From Petaurus breviceps papuanus (taxonomy: Eukaryota; Chordata; Mammalia; Diprotodontia; Petauridae): 64,000 bases of DNA. Position 1 is the first letter of the stretch. Each line of letters starts with the position of its first letter. Under the pieces are notes generated by a model, which saw only the letters and a program-made list of their open reading frames with translations, made no database searches and was not told where the DNA came from. The stretch lies in NCBI GenBank assembly GCA_028583685.1, contig JAMXIF010001253.1, forward strand, positions 97,724,795-97,788,794, given 5' to 3'. Positions 10,116 to 21,772 of the stretch are shown here, in pieces. Position numbers and translations under genes: made by a program.

Positions 10116-13100
10116 AAAAAAGAAAATAGCCTGTTCATATTCTTTGGCCATTTATTAATTGGTGAATGACTCTCATTCCTATAAATTTGAATCAGTTCCC
10201 TATATATCTCTGTTGGAGAAATACGATAAAGAGTTATTTCTCCCAGTTACCTGCTTTACTTCTAAGTTTAGTTGCTTTGGGTTTTTTGCTGCAAAAACTT
10301 CTTAATTTTATATAATTGAAATTTTCCATTTTAACTTCTGTGATTATCTTCTCTGATCCTCTCTGTCTTTTGTTTGGTTATAAATTCTTACCCTATCTAT
10401 AAAACTGTAAAGTATTTTTCTCCTGTTCCTCTAGTTTGTTTATGTCTAAGTGATATACCCGTTTTGGAACTTAGCTTGGTTTGTAGGTATGAAATGTTGG
10501 TCTATATCTAGATTCTGCTAGATTGTTTCCTTAGCAATTTTAGTCAAATACTGAGTTTCTACCCCAATAGCTGGCATCTGTAAGTTTATCAAACCTTAAG
10601 TCAATGTTCTTGTTTTCTCCTGCAATATATTTAATCTATTCCACTGATCTTTCTGTGTTTCTTAAATAGCACCAAATCTCTTCAGCGATTGCTGCTTTGC
10701 AGTTGAGTTTCAGATCTGTATTGTTAGACAACCTTCCTTCCCACTGTTTTTCATTATTTCTCCTGATATTGTTGACCTTTAATTCCTCCAGCTGCATTTT
10801 ATTGTAATTTTTCTAGCACTATAAAGTAATCCTTTGGTAGGTTGATTGGTGTGGCACTGAATAAGTAAGTTCATTTAGTCAGTATTGTAGTTTTATTATA
10901 TTTGTTCAATCTACCTTTGAGCAATCAGTTTCTACAGTTATTTAGATCTGTCTTTATTTGTGTAAAAGAGCATTTTGTAGTTGTATTCAAATAGTTCCTT
11001 TATGTGTCTTGGAAAATATTTTATACTTTCTCCATTTTTTAAATAGAATTTCTCGATCTCTTCCTACAGAGCTTTGTTAGTAATATACAGATACGCTGAC
11101 TATTTATGTGGGTTTATTATCTCACAAACTTGTTCCAATAAAAATTTTAGTTAGTTCTCTTTGCCTATTCTGAATCCCTAAATTTTTTTTTATCACCATA
11201 GCTAGCATTTCTAGCACTATATCAAATAGATAAATAATAGATATCCTTGATTTATCCCTATTCTTATTTAAAAGTCCTCTAGTTTATCCTCATTACATAA
11301 AACAGTGACTCTGAATTTTAGATAGACACTACTTATTATATTAAGGAATAATCTATTTATTCCTGTGTTTTCTAATGTTTTTAATAGGAATAGCTGCTGT
11401 ATCTTCTCAAAAGCTTGTCTGCATCTATTGATATAATAATGTTTTTGTTTTTCTTATTATTCTTATGATCAAGTATGTCAATAGTTTTCCAGTCCTTCAT
11501 TCCTGTTACAAATCCAGTCTGGTAATAACATATACTCTTTATAATATGTTGCTACAGTCTCCTTGATAATATTTTTAAATTACATTTATTTGAAAATTTT
11601 TTCACCCATTTTTATTAGGGATATTAATCTATACATGTATATATTAGGGATATTAATCTCTATATATAAAATCTATATTTTCTTTCTCTGTTTTGACTTA
11701 CCTAGTATAGTTGTCAGGACCACATTTGTAACATATTCATAATTTTCCTATTATTGTGTATTATTGTAATTAATGGTTCTTTAAATGTTTGATAGAATTC
11801 ACTTGCAAATCTGTCTGGTCTCTGGTTTTTTTTTTGTTTTATTTTCCTTTGGGAGTTCATTTATGATTTGTTAACTTTTGGGATGGTTATATTTAAGTCT
11901 TCTATTTCTTGATCTGTTAATCTGGGTATTTTATATTTATTTAAATGCATTTCATTTTTATTTTTGTTTATATGTTTTAATTCAATTCATTTAGATGTCA
12001 CTTTATTGGCATTAATTGGGAAAAAACATTTCTGATTATTTCCCTTATTTCTTCATTTGTTGTGAATTTATGGTATTCATGTCTGATGCTGGTCATTTCC
12101 TTTTCTTCTTTCTTTTTTTATCTAATTACCTAATGGTTTGTTTATTTTGTATGTTTTTTAATAGGTTCTATTTTTATATATTAATTCATTGGGGGAGATT
12201 TGCTTTCAGTTTTATTCATCTCTTCTTTGATTTTTGATATTTCTATTTTGGTAATTGGAGGTTTTTCAATTTGTTAGTTTTCTAAGCTTTTATACTTGCA
12301 AGAAAATATATACTTATATATTTTCTCTATTTTGTTGATCAAAGTGTTTGTAAAATAAGTTTTCCTCTGAGAACTGCTTTGATCTTATTCCAAAATTTTT
12401 TATATGCTATTACATTATTAACATTATCCTTAGTGAAATTATTGTTTCTATTGCTTCTTCTCTGACCTACTCATGCTTTAGGATTAAGTCATTGACTTTC
12501 CAATTAATTAGTCTCACATTAATTTTTCATCTTTTCTTCAGTGGCTCTTTATTGAATATAATGTTATTGCACTGTTATCCATAAAAGATGTATTTAATAT
12601 TTGATTTTTTGAATTTGTGAGGTTTTATGAACTAAATGGGGTCAATCTTTCTAAAGATGTCATGCACAGCTAGAAAATATGTGTACTCCTTTCTATTCAT
12701 ATTCAATAATTTCCAGAGATGTTTCATATCTAGCTTTTCTTAAAAATTCTATTCAGTTTCTTAATTTCTTTCTTTCTTTCTTTTGTTGTTGTTGGATTTG
12801 TCTTGACTTGAAGATTCCTACTTGAGATTCCTACTGTCTGGGAGGATCTGTTTATTTCTTCCTGTAATTTGTTTAACTTTTCCTTTAAATGTTTAGACAC
12901 TATACCATTTGGTGCCTATGTTTCTTATTAATATTAATTCATTATCTATGGTACCTTTCAGCATAACGTAATTTTCTTATTTTTCCCTTTTAATCAATTT
13001 CATTTTTACTATTTTCTTATCTACAATCATGATTGTTATCCCTACATTTATTGAATTCAGTTGAAATGTAATATTTTTCTAGCCTCTTATTGTAACTCTG

Positions 13101-13429
13101 CAAATTTTTATGCTCCAGTTGTGTTTATTGTAAATAACACATGGTTCAATTCTGCTTTCTAATCCATTCTGCTATCATCTCCCATTTTATTGGTGAGTCC
13201 ATCTCATTCATACTCCCAGTTAGAATTGCTAATTGTACATTTCCCTCTACCCTATTCTCTTATATTTTCTCCCTCTCTTTATTTCCCACCAACTATTTAT
13301 AATGAAGAGTATAGGGAGCTAAAAGAAGTATTCTAGGACTAATTAATCTGATTCTGCTCCCCTTCTCCTCTTTTCTTTCCCTCAATCAAGAGTCCAATCA
13401 CAGGTTCTTATCCTTTCTTTCATTTTTTT

Positions 13430-13556
13430 TGTCAAGGCAATCCAGGTTAAGTGACTTGCCCAGGGTCACACTGCTAGTGAGTGTCTGAGGTCACATTTGA
13501 ACTCAGGTCCTCCTAAATCCAGGGCTTGTGCAATGCTGTGCCACCTAGCTGCCCCC
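13430..13556 (-). mobile_element. tRNA-headed SINE in the old L1
   Basis: The plus strand reads 'ggttaagtgacttgcccagg', 'tgaactcaggtcctcctaaa', 'gccacctagctgccccc', i.e. reverse order of the marsupial SINE. The T-run at 13421-13430 is its tail. Confidence 0.9.
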
Positions 13557-14764
13557 TTACTTTCCTTTTAAACTACCCTTCCTCTTCTGCCTTCTGTGGT
13601 TAGTGTTGGTTTGTTTATAACTAATCCTACCCTAAATCTATGATCTTTATTCTTCATTATTTCTTTCTCCCCTTCCCCCCTGTTTTCCTGTTGAGTCAAA
13701 TGTATTTCTGCATCCAGCTCTGTTTTGCATTCTTCCCTCTTTTGAGCAGTTGAGATGAAAGTAATGTTCAAATATAATTCTCTCCCTAACCTCTGTCTCC
13801 TTGTTTGCAGTCTCCTACTTTTTAATAATTTCCCTAACACTTCTGCCCCCATTGTATTTTTTAATCTCTCTTTCCTTTCTTCTTTTCAGAGCATCACTAA
13901 AAAGAAAAAGAATAAGAAAAATTTAATTTAAATTAAAAAAAATTAAAAGAGAATCAATGCTCCCAAGTCTCCTGTCTTGTTTGACTCACTGTCTTCTACC
14001 TCTAATAATATTAGGATTCTGAGGTAGTACTTATATAATCTCCTTCTATTAGAATGTAAACACTTCATTCTTCTTTAGTCCCTGATTATTGCTCATTTAT
14101 ACTTACCTTTTTAATGTTTCTCTTTGTTCTTGTGTTTATATTTCAAAGTTTCTATTCATCTTTGATCCTTTCATCAGGAATGTTTGGAAGACCTCTATTT
14201 CATTAAGATATCACCTTTCCCTTCAAAGATTATACTCAGTCTCTCTGGGTAAGTTATTCCTGCTTGGAAACCCATATCTTTTACCTTACAAAATATAATA
14301 TTCCAAGATTTCTACTCCATTATAGTTGTGAATGGATCTTGACTGTGACTCTTCAGCATTTGAATTGTTTCTTTCTGGTTGCTTGCAGTGTTTTTATTTG
14401 AATGAAATAAAGCCCTGGATTTTAGTTACAAGGTCCCTAGGAGTTTTTATTTGGGGCTTTCTTTCAGGAATTAAACAGGATTCTTTCTATTTTTTATTTT
14501 TCTCTGGGCAGTTTTCTTTTATAATTTCTTAAAATATGACATCTAGGCTCTTCTTTTTTGGTCATAGCTTTAAGATAATCCAATGATTCTTAAATTATAT
14601 CTCCTTCATCTGTTTTCCAGGTTGGTTGGTTGTTGTTGTTTTTTAACATGAGATACCTTACATTTTCTTCTTTTTTTTTAGTCTTTTGACTTTGTTTTAA
14701 CATTTCTTGTTGTCCAGTAGAGTAATTAACTTCTATTTGGTACATCCTAATTTTATTTTATTTT

Positions 14765-14936
14765 GGGGGGAGGGGGAGGGCAACTGGGGTTAAGTGACTT
14801 GCCCAAAGTCACACGGCTAGTGTGTCAAGTGTCTGGGGTCATGTGTCAAGTGTCTGGGGTCGGATTTGAACTCAGGTCCTCCTGACTCCAGGACCAGTGC
14901 TCTATTCACTGTGCCCGCTAGCTGCCCCCTACATTC
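14765..14936 (-). mobile_element. tRNA-headed SINE with internal duplication
   Basis: Reverse-order SINE: 'ctggggttaagtgacttgcc', 'aactcaggtcctcctgactc', 'ctagctgccccct'. A 22-nt unit 'gtgtcaagtgtctggggtc(at)' is tandemly repeated at about 14820-14860. 'tacatcctaatttta' before and 'tacattctaatttt' after are the target duplication, inside L1 ORF1. Confidence 0.9.
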
Positions 14937-16449
14937 TAATTTTCAAGTTTATTCCCTAGGGTAAAGTTTTGGTCTTTTTGTGCTAAGCTATTAATTCTCT
15001 TTCCAATTCTTTTCTCCACAATTCTCTCTTCTTTTCTAGTTCTTTCTTCTAACCTCTCATTTCATTTATAAAATAATTTTTAACTCTTTTTAAAACTGTT
15101 ACTTCATTCTTTCTAGAAATTCTAATTGAACTTGTACCCAAGTTATGTTTTGCTTTAAAGTATTACTTGTAGGTGGTTTAGAGTCATTCTCTTTTCCTGA
15201 ATTTGTGTTTTTGGCCTACCTGTCACTAAAATAACTCTTTATAGTGGGAATCTGTTTGTTCATTGCTCTAGCCTTAATTTCTGACATTATACATTGTGTT
15301 AGGGCCAGGCTCTGCACTCATGGAGGGAACATTTAAACTATGCCTGAACCTGTTTTGTGTTCTCTCTGATCCTGTTGCTTCTTTCTCTGGGTATTGTGTT
15401 TATTTTTTTCAAGGATCCCAGGTTCATTTCAGTCTGGGAACCTGGACGCTTTTAGTTAACCTAAAAAAGTCTAATCCAGGGTGAAGTCTTATCACTGCCC
15501 TACTTGCTTGAGCTTCCTAGGCTTCTGAACTGGATTTGCATCTAAGCAATACAGCTGTGGGCTTGACCCTGGTTGGAGTTTCAATAAACTCCTGCTGGTT
15601 AGCATGGTTAGGTACCTCAAAGGGTCTATAGGTTCAGGATGATAAAACTACAGAATCCCCTTATGTCTAAGTTCTTTGCCTCACGTATTTCATTGCAGGC
15701 TTTAATGAAATATGGACTGGGATCTACATCTGACATCCCTGTCTGTTCTGGAACAGGGCCACATAATCACTACTCCTGTTCCCTCTCCATACCCAGCATG
15801 TAGCCTTAGGCTTCTGTTCTGCCCTGGACCACCACCCCTATGCCCAAGTCCCCTCCTCAGTTTGCACTGAATCTGTTACTCATCTCTGGAGTATGAACAA
15901 CAGAGCTGCCACCTGACATCTGTCCCTGCCCCTTGTACCATGTTCTTCTCCAGCACTGGAAGGTTATATGAAGCACCCTCCTGGCTAGACCCAGTCCCCA
16001 GCGTCTACAGACCTTTCTATCATCGTATCCCAATCTCGGCTAGTGAAATAACTCACTATAATTTTTAAAAATTTTCTTTCCCTATCAAGACTCAGTCAGG
16101 TATGTTTTCTAGGGCTTTGTGAAGTAGTTGTGAGAAGTTGTGATGTATTGTTTCCTCCTACTCTGCCATCTGGGCTGATCTCACTGTCCAATCATCTTAA
16201 AGGCACATTCCCTGAAAGTTGTATCTTCCCCTTCTTTTCCCACTTTTCTTTTAGAAATTATTTTATTTATTATAAAATAAGTTTATGGATGACTTTTGCT
16301 ACTATATCATAGTCATTTCCAGACATACCCCAACACCTATATCATGAAATGAGACCTCCCCTATAACAGAGAAAGAATAGGGATTGGAATGCACCCATGT
16401 TTTTATTGGTTCAGAAAGATACTAGTGAGGGATCTTTCACAAAGTCAGC

Positions 16450-16612
16450 ACTATTTCTACAGCTTATATTCTTAGGGAGTTAGCTACACACTGAGAGCTT
16501 AGTGATTTTCCCAACATCACACAGTGAGTATGTATCAAAGGTGGGACTTAAACCCAAATCTGAGGCTTGGGTATGAGGCTAGCTCTCTATCCACTATACC
16601 AATTGACTTGAT
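16450..16612 (-). repeat. MIR-type CORE-SINE, antisense
   Basis: 'ccaacatcacacagtgagta', 'gtgggacttaaacccaaatc' and 'tctctatccactataccaat' are the reverse-order MIR core and head, diverged. Confidence 0.65.
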
Positions 16613-16619
16613 GACTATA

Positions 16620-17625
16620 TTTCACAGGCCTTCATTCTCGAAGAGGACCATGGCATCAGGGGGATGATGACATTACTTGCAGTTGATTTTGATTTGAGTG
16701 AAGGAGGGCTGTGCAAGGTCTCCAGCCTCACTTTCTTCTCCAGAGCCATCTGGGTCCAGTGGCCAGATATGCATCAGAAGGATTGGAGATGACCCAGGAT
16801 GCAATGGGAGACCCTGTTTCTTTTAGGCTAAGGTTTTTTCAGTTTCTCACTTTGAGTGAGGGACCATCTATTCAATGAATAGGCCTCTTTAAGAAGTTAC
16901 TCAAGAGATGTCCCTTTTATTTAAAAAAAAAAAAAACTGGGTGGGGAAGATCCTCAGGGTTAGTGGCCAAAAGAGAAACAGTTACTGTTTACTATTTAAA
17001 TTCACTCTGTGGCTAGGAGTATAGGGACCTATTGTTGTCCAAACAATGAGCTCCAGAGTCCCTTTGGTTTAAGGCTCTTCCCTCTCCTCCACTCCCCTTA
17101 CCTGAGGGTACCCAACCCAAGCAGAGGTACATTTTGATGACTGAAAGCTACCTTGTTAACTTGGGGTTTACTGGCTAGATTTCTTTCTCAAAGACAAAGC
17201 CTTAAACCCAATTCACTCTCAAGCTCATAGATTGGACAATAATAGATCCCTGCCCTCTTATCGAAAAATGAATGTAAATAGTAACTATTTCTCTTTTGGG
17301 CAGGAACTCTGAGGGTCTTCCCCACCCAGTTTGATTCTTCTTTTTTTTTTTTTTAATTAAAAAGAACCATCTCTGGAGTAATTTCTTAAGGAGGACTATT
17401 CCCCTGAAAAGACCTTAAAGCCTGGAAGAACCAGGGTCTCCCATTGTATCCTGGGCCATCTCCAATCCTTCTGATGAATATCTGGTCACTGGACCCATAT
17501 GGCTCTAGAGAAGAAAGTGAGGCTGGTGACCTTGCACAGCCCTCCCTCACTCAAAGTCAACTGAAAGTTATGTCATCATCTTCCTGATGTCATGGTCCTC
17601 TTTGACAATGAAGGACAAACAATAT
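16620..17625. repeat. Large inverted repeat (hairpin element), about 1 kb
   Basis: The left arm (about 16620-17085) and right arm (about 17195-17625) are reverse complements of each other, separated by a spacer of about 110 bp. Landmarks pair from outside in: 'cattctcgaagaggaccatg' with 'catggtcctctttgacaatg'; 'gcctcactttcttctccaga' with 'agagaagaaagtgaggctgg'; 'caatgggagaccctg' with 'cagggtctcccattg'; 'aaactgggtggggaaga' with 'tcttccccacccagttt'; 'gtttaaggct' with 'agccttaaac'. No open frame. Single arms of the same family occur at 4200-4328, 18372-18610 and 51549-52064. I do not know the family name. It could be a palindromic non-autonomous transposon or two copies inserted head to head. 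Confidence 0.85.
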
Positions 17626-17667
17626 TTTTTTTACAATCTATTCAATATTTTATACCTATAGTCAGCA

Positions 17668-17942
17668 GATAAAGGGAAGCTAGATGGCACAGTGAATAGA
17701 GTACTCAGTCTGCAGTTAGAAAGACTGAGTTCAAATCTAGCCTCAGATATTCACTAGCTGTGTGGCCATGAGCAAGTCACTTAACCCTTTTGCTTCAGTT
17801 TCTTCATCTGTAAAATGGAGATAATCATTATACCTACTTCCCAGGGTTGTTAGGATTAAATTAGATAATATTTGTAAAGCATTTAGCATAGTGTCTAGCA
17901 TATAGTAGATGCTATATAAAATAGCTAGTAGCTGTCTTTCCC
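17668..17942 (+). mobile_element. CORE-SINE, full length, 'ggttgtt...aaagc' tail class
   Basis: Head 'gaagctagatggcacagtga', core 'gcaagtcacttaaccctttt' and 'cttcatctgtaaaatggaga', then 'cagggttgttaggattaaat' and 'aatatttgtaaagcattta'. It follows directly on the right arm of the inverted repeat. Confidence 0.9.
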
Positions 17943-18299
17943 TATATCTCTTCCAAAAGACTTTATTCCCCATTCTCTTAAGTATGTCCATTCTCCTATC
18001 CCTTCCCCTGTCACTTTCTCATCTAAATACATGCTTTCTCTGCATAACTGAGCTGCACATTACTGGTGGATTTATTAAGTAATTTCCCATACAGAGTAAT
18101 TATCTGTCTAAGCTAATTTCCCGTTTTCATAATTATTTGCACATTTATGTTTAGAATAAAATTTTCCCCAAAGAAATTAATAAATAATTCTCTACATAAA
18201 ATCATAAGATCTTAGAAGTAGGTTAAAGAAATATCTAGCCCAACATTATACTCCAAGCTGGAACTTCCCCCAATAGGTGGTTATACTTAGAATCATATA

Positions 18300-18350
18300 A
18301 TTTCATAATTTAAAGAGACTTCACAGTTCTTTCTTCCAACCCCTTACTCA
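18300..18350. repeat. Old MIR/THER-like fragment
   Basis: 'aatcatataatttcataatt' and 'cttccaaccccttactcaaa' recall the 'atcatagatttagagctgga...tagtccaacccc' repeat. Short and uncertain. Confidence 0.4.
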
Positions 18351-18371
18351 AAGCATGAAGCATCATCCTTA

Positions 18372-18610
18372 TTGTTGTTGCTTGTCTTTCATTCTTGAAG
18401 AGGGCCAATGACATTATGAGAGTAACTCAGGTCTCAGTTTGTCTGAGGCCAAGTTCATTCAGTGACTGAGGCCTGGTTAAGAGTTGACACAAAAGTTGGT
18501 TCAATGTACCATCACAAAGATATTAATCTGGGAGGGAGGGGAAGACCCTCAGAGTTTGCTTCAAGACTTCTAGTAAAGGAGAAACTACAGCCTCCTAAGA
18601 CAGCTGATTT
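18372..18610 (+). repeat. Single arm of the inverted-repeat family, internally deleted
   Basis: 'gttgcttgtctttcattctt', 'gaagagggccaatgacatta', 'ctcagtttgtctgaggccaa', 'gggaggggaagaccctcaga' match the arm landmarks of 16.62-17.06 kb in order, with the 'tccagagccatctgggtcca' block missing. Confidence 0.8.
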
Positions 18611-18749
18611 TACTTTGGACACTTCTAATTGTTAGGAAAATTTTCCTTTTGTGAAATTGAAATCTATCTCTGCAGCTTTCACCTAGTTTTGTCCCCTGGG
18701 TACAAGTAGAACAGGTATAATCTCTCTTCTATATGACAATTTTTCAAAT

Positions 18750-18752
<3 letters not shown>

Positions 18753-18780
<28 letters not shown>
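18753..18780. repeat. (GT)n microsatellite
   Basis: An uninterrupted run of 14 GT dinucleotides. Confidence 0.97.
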
Positions 18781-19279
18781 TCCTCTCTGTGTCCTAAATC
18801 TATTACTTCTCTTTGAAGAATTGGATAGTATGGATGAGAAACAGCCTTAATGGAGGAATAAACAATATTCATTGGAAAGCCAGGAAAGTTTTCATTACAT
18901 TTATTCTTTCTGAATAAATGGGTAGCTCCCTTAATGGAACCCTGATTCAGACAAATGCAAATCCCTTTATGCTGCTTCCATTAGAATTTCCCATCTTGTT
19001 CTCCATTGGCTAGGTGCACCCTCCCGAATTGCCCAGTCATGCTCCCCTCAAATGGCTCATCAAGCATGCACACAAGCCTCTAACGCCCTCTGATCAGAAG
19101 CCTGGCTCTGCTAGATCACAGATCTGATTAGAACCAGTCACCTCTGACTTTCATTCTGCTATCACTCAAAGATAGGAGTCCTAAAATCTCGTGGAAACAA
19201 AATTCTTCCCACTGTTTCCCACATATGTTTGACCAAGGAATCATAGATGGTCATTATTTAATTTTTTACAGCTTTCAAA

Positions 19280-19530
19280 GTTGTTTGGTTTTTGTGTTTT
19301 TCTGCTTCTGCTCATTTCTTTCTTCATCAGTTTATTTAAAAGTCTTCAAAATTATTTCTTTTTATAATAACTGATGTTATAGCTTAATTTCTTCTTGTGA
19401 TTCTGCTTGTTTCACTCTGCATCAGTAAATATAAACCTCTCCCTGTCTCTTTGAAATCATATATTTCCTCACAATAACTTTCCATCACATTCATATACCA
19501 TAACTTGTTCAATTTGTTCTCATTCAGAGT
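19280..19530 (-). repeat. L1 3' end fragment, antisense
   Basis: 'tgcttgtttcactctgcatc', 'ctttccatcacattcatata' and 'ccataacttgttcaatttgt' match the reverse complement of the marsupial L1 ORF2 terminus as at 8.56-9.18 kb. Confidence 0.75.
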
Positions 19531-19554
19531 GATGCTTCCCTACCTTTTTTAAAT

Positions 19555-19800
19555 ACTTACAAATCATTTCATTTAGAGTATATTCTGAAATTGTTTCAAG
19601 AATCACTATCATGGACAGTGGCCTATCAGGTACTTTCTTTCCCTTTTTGAAAATTGGGACAGATGTTGCCTGCTTTAGTCCAATGGCACTTCTCCCATTT
19701 CTTCATTATTTTCAAAGACTACTGACAATAGGTGCCAATTCATTCATTCTGTATCATGTGATGTAACTCTGCCAAACTTGGCAAGTATTGTATGGTTTAA
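19555..19800. repeat. Old interspersed repeat, class not known
   Basis: 'ccctttttgaaaattgggac' and 'tggcacttctcccatttctt' belong to an old amniote repeat I recognise only by wording. It may belong to the same family as 4370-4850. Confidence 0.35.
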
Positions 19801-20039
19801 TAAATATACACTTCTGTTTTGAGGAAAGCATAATTTGTCAGGTACAGTATATGAAGATGCACTATCACCAAGGTCAAAAGAGCCTGAGCTCATAAGACTC
19901 TAGGACCATGTATAATAAGTAAACTACATATGAATGGAATGAGGTTTATAACACCTTGGTAGGCTATGATGGCTATCCCCTTAAGAGAACCCAACTCTAA
20001 AGGCTTTGTGATAAACAATGATTAATTGACTAATTATTT

Positions 20040-20120
20040 GAATTCAGCAAGCATTTATTAAGTTCTTTCTCTGTATAAGAACCCCAGTCAGGTGCTGAGT
20101 ACATAAAGATGAAAAACAGC
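20040..20120 (-). repeat. L2 3' end fragment
   Basis: 'agcaagcatttattaagttc' then 'ccccagtcaggtgctgagta' is the reverse complement of the L2 terminus. Confidence 0.65.
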
Positions 20121-20124
20121 TTAG

Positions 20125-21140
20125 ACTCTTGTAATTAATCATACTTTGAATGTTAATGTAATAGTCCTAGGCATTGACAAGGAGATCAGGTTGTTGGAAG
20201 TGATGCCTGCTGGTTAGGCAGATACTATATAGTACCATACAGTTTTTCTATCTTTAATCCAACCCCAAGGAACTCCTCTAACCTTAAGACTGGCCAGGAC
20301 CAGACTGACAATGTGGCCCACTCCATCCTAAAAGATTTTTGGTAGGGAACTGCACAAGAGTAAACTTGCTAAGAATGAATGATTCAAGAGACTCATAACA
20401 AACACTACAGTGTTGTAACACTTGGCATTACTAAGAACAGATATGGTGAGCCTTCACCCACCTCTTCCCTTCTCACTCCCTCTCTCTTAAATGTTTGTTT
20501 CCAAGAATGTTTATCTGTTCCTTAAAGAAACTGATTTACCTTTCTGTTTACTCACATACCTCTTAAGCTGGTGTATTATGGTAAACATGGTTAACTTTTT
20601 CATTACTAGCCTATATGTCATTAAGCAAATGCAGCAGAGAAAGATCATAGGGAAATGTCCAGAAGGAAAAAAAAAAAAAAAAGAAACAGACTGCAATGTG
20701 ATATATTTCGCCAGAGTAATCTGTCTGGCTGTAAATTCAAGGTGGAAAAAGAGAAGTAGTAATAATTTTACTTCTCAGAGTACAGAGAGAAAGAAGCCTT
20801 ATTCCAGAAACTTTCACTAGACAATGAATAAGTCTTTTGACTGGGAAGATTGGCAGAAGCTGTGATTACTTGGCTAGTATTAGAAGGTAAAAACCATCAG
20901 TGTTTTGTTTTGTTTTCTATTGTTTTCCTTAGCCTGGTTTAAAAGAAAAAGTATCCCTCAAGAGGAGAGAAGCAGAGGGAATGACTGAAGAGAAAGTTAT
21001 GCCTAAAGGGAAGGGCAAAGTGAATAATGAGGAAGGAACAGCCTACCAACAAAAATCAGACTGAGTTAGAGTAGCAACCCTGCTCACCAGCAGAGAAGAG
21101 CACCACCTCACACCACTGCCATTAACTGAAAGACCCATCA
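20125..21140. other. No gene or repeat recognised
   Basis: AT-rich stretch with a poly(A) run at about 20669-20684. The 109-codon frame at 20491-20820 runs through that A-tract (a lysine run) and has no domain I recognise, so I treat it as chance. Confidence 0.5.
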
Positions 21141-21149
21141 TTTTAAGCT

Positions 21150-21308
21150 AGACTTTGGAGGGGGGAAGGCAAGGTAATTGAGGTTAAGTGACTTGGCCAA
21201 GGTCATACAACTAGTAACTGTATCAAGTTTCTGAGGCTAAATTTGAACTCAGGTCCTCCTGACTCCAGGGCCAGTGCTCTATTCACTGTGTCACCTACCT
21301 GCCCCTAG
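21150..21308 (-). mobile_element. tRNA-headed SINE with target duplication
   Basis: Reverse-order SINE ('gttaagtgacttggccaagg', 'aactcaggtcctcctgactc', 'cacctacctgcccc') flanked by 'ctagacttt' at 21149 and at 21306, a clear target duplication. Confidence 0.92.
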
Positions 21309-21339
21309 ACTTTGATTCAACAAAGGAAGACGAATCTGG

Positions 21340-21462
21340 ACTTTTATATCTAGAGGAGACATAGAGATCAACTAGTCTTAACTCCTCATTTCATAGTCAA
21401 GAAAACAGTCCCAGGCAGTTGAAAGGTCTTTCCCCAACGCAACATAGCTGGTTAATAGAAGG
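21340..21462 (-). repeat. MIR/THER-type CORE-SINE
   Basis: 'tagaggagacatagagatca', 'actcctcatttcatagtcaa' and 'caacatagctggttaataga' are a diverged copy of the 'gagctggaagggacc...cctcattttacagatgagg' repeat. Confidence 0.6.
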
Positions 21463-21479
21463 GCAGACAAGAATCCCAA

Positions 21480-21545
21480 CTAGCATTTACCAAGCATTTA
21501 AAATGTGCCAGACACTATTCTAAACACTGAGGACAGGGGGAAAAG
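21480..21545 (-). repeat. L2 3'-terminal fragment
   Basis: 'tagcatttaccaagcattta' then 'gtgccagacactattctaaa' is the reverse complement of the L2 terminal motif. Confidence 0.65.
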
Positions 21546-21591
21546 ATGTACTTGAGATGAAGAATTGAGAACATTATAGGACAGAAGGTTT

Positions 21592-21772
21592 AAAGAAGAG
21601 AAACTGAGTTCCAGTTCTAGCTCTACTACTTACTAGTTGTCTTGCCTTGGACAAATCAATTAAGTTCCCTAGGCCTCATTTTACCAAATTGTAAAATGAG
21701 ATAGTGGACTGGATGATCTCTAACATCTCTTTACACTCTAAATTGATGATTCTAAAATCTGGGTTAATTATT
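21592..21772 (+). repeat. CORE-SINE, '...gatgatctctaa' tail class
   Basis: 'ttccagttctagctctacta', 'cttgccttggacaaatcaat', 'ggcctcattttaccaaattg', 'ggatgatctctaacatctct' in the expected order. Confidence 0.8.

Larger units (their letters stand above)
10122..16185 (-). mobile_element. Near full-length old L1, antisense: ORF2, ORF1, 5'UTR
   Basis: Read on the minus strand, the 5' end is 'gcccagatggcagagtagga' (about 16.17 kb), the L1 promoter-end motif. ORF1 lies at about 15.2-14.1 kb: a coiled-coil stretch, then 'atcattggattatcttaaag' (the IIGLPE-like region), 'caagcaaccagaaagaaaca' and 'tacccagagagactgagtat' (YPERLS, C-terminal domain). ORF2 occupies about 13.9-10.1 kb; antisense cues are 'aatctgtctggtctctggtt', 'gtcaatagttttccagtcct' and 'cctgttcatattctttggcc'. 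All frames are degraded. SINEs sit at 13430-13556 and 14765-14935. With the 3' segment at 8565-9178 this is an L1 of more than 6 kb, older than the HAL1 copies. Confidence 0.85.

Noticed and set aside
20491-20820. 109-codon frame with a lysine run
   Set aside because: It runs through a 16-base A-tract and has no domain; the opposite strand is equally open.
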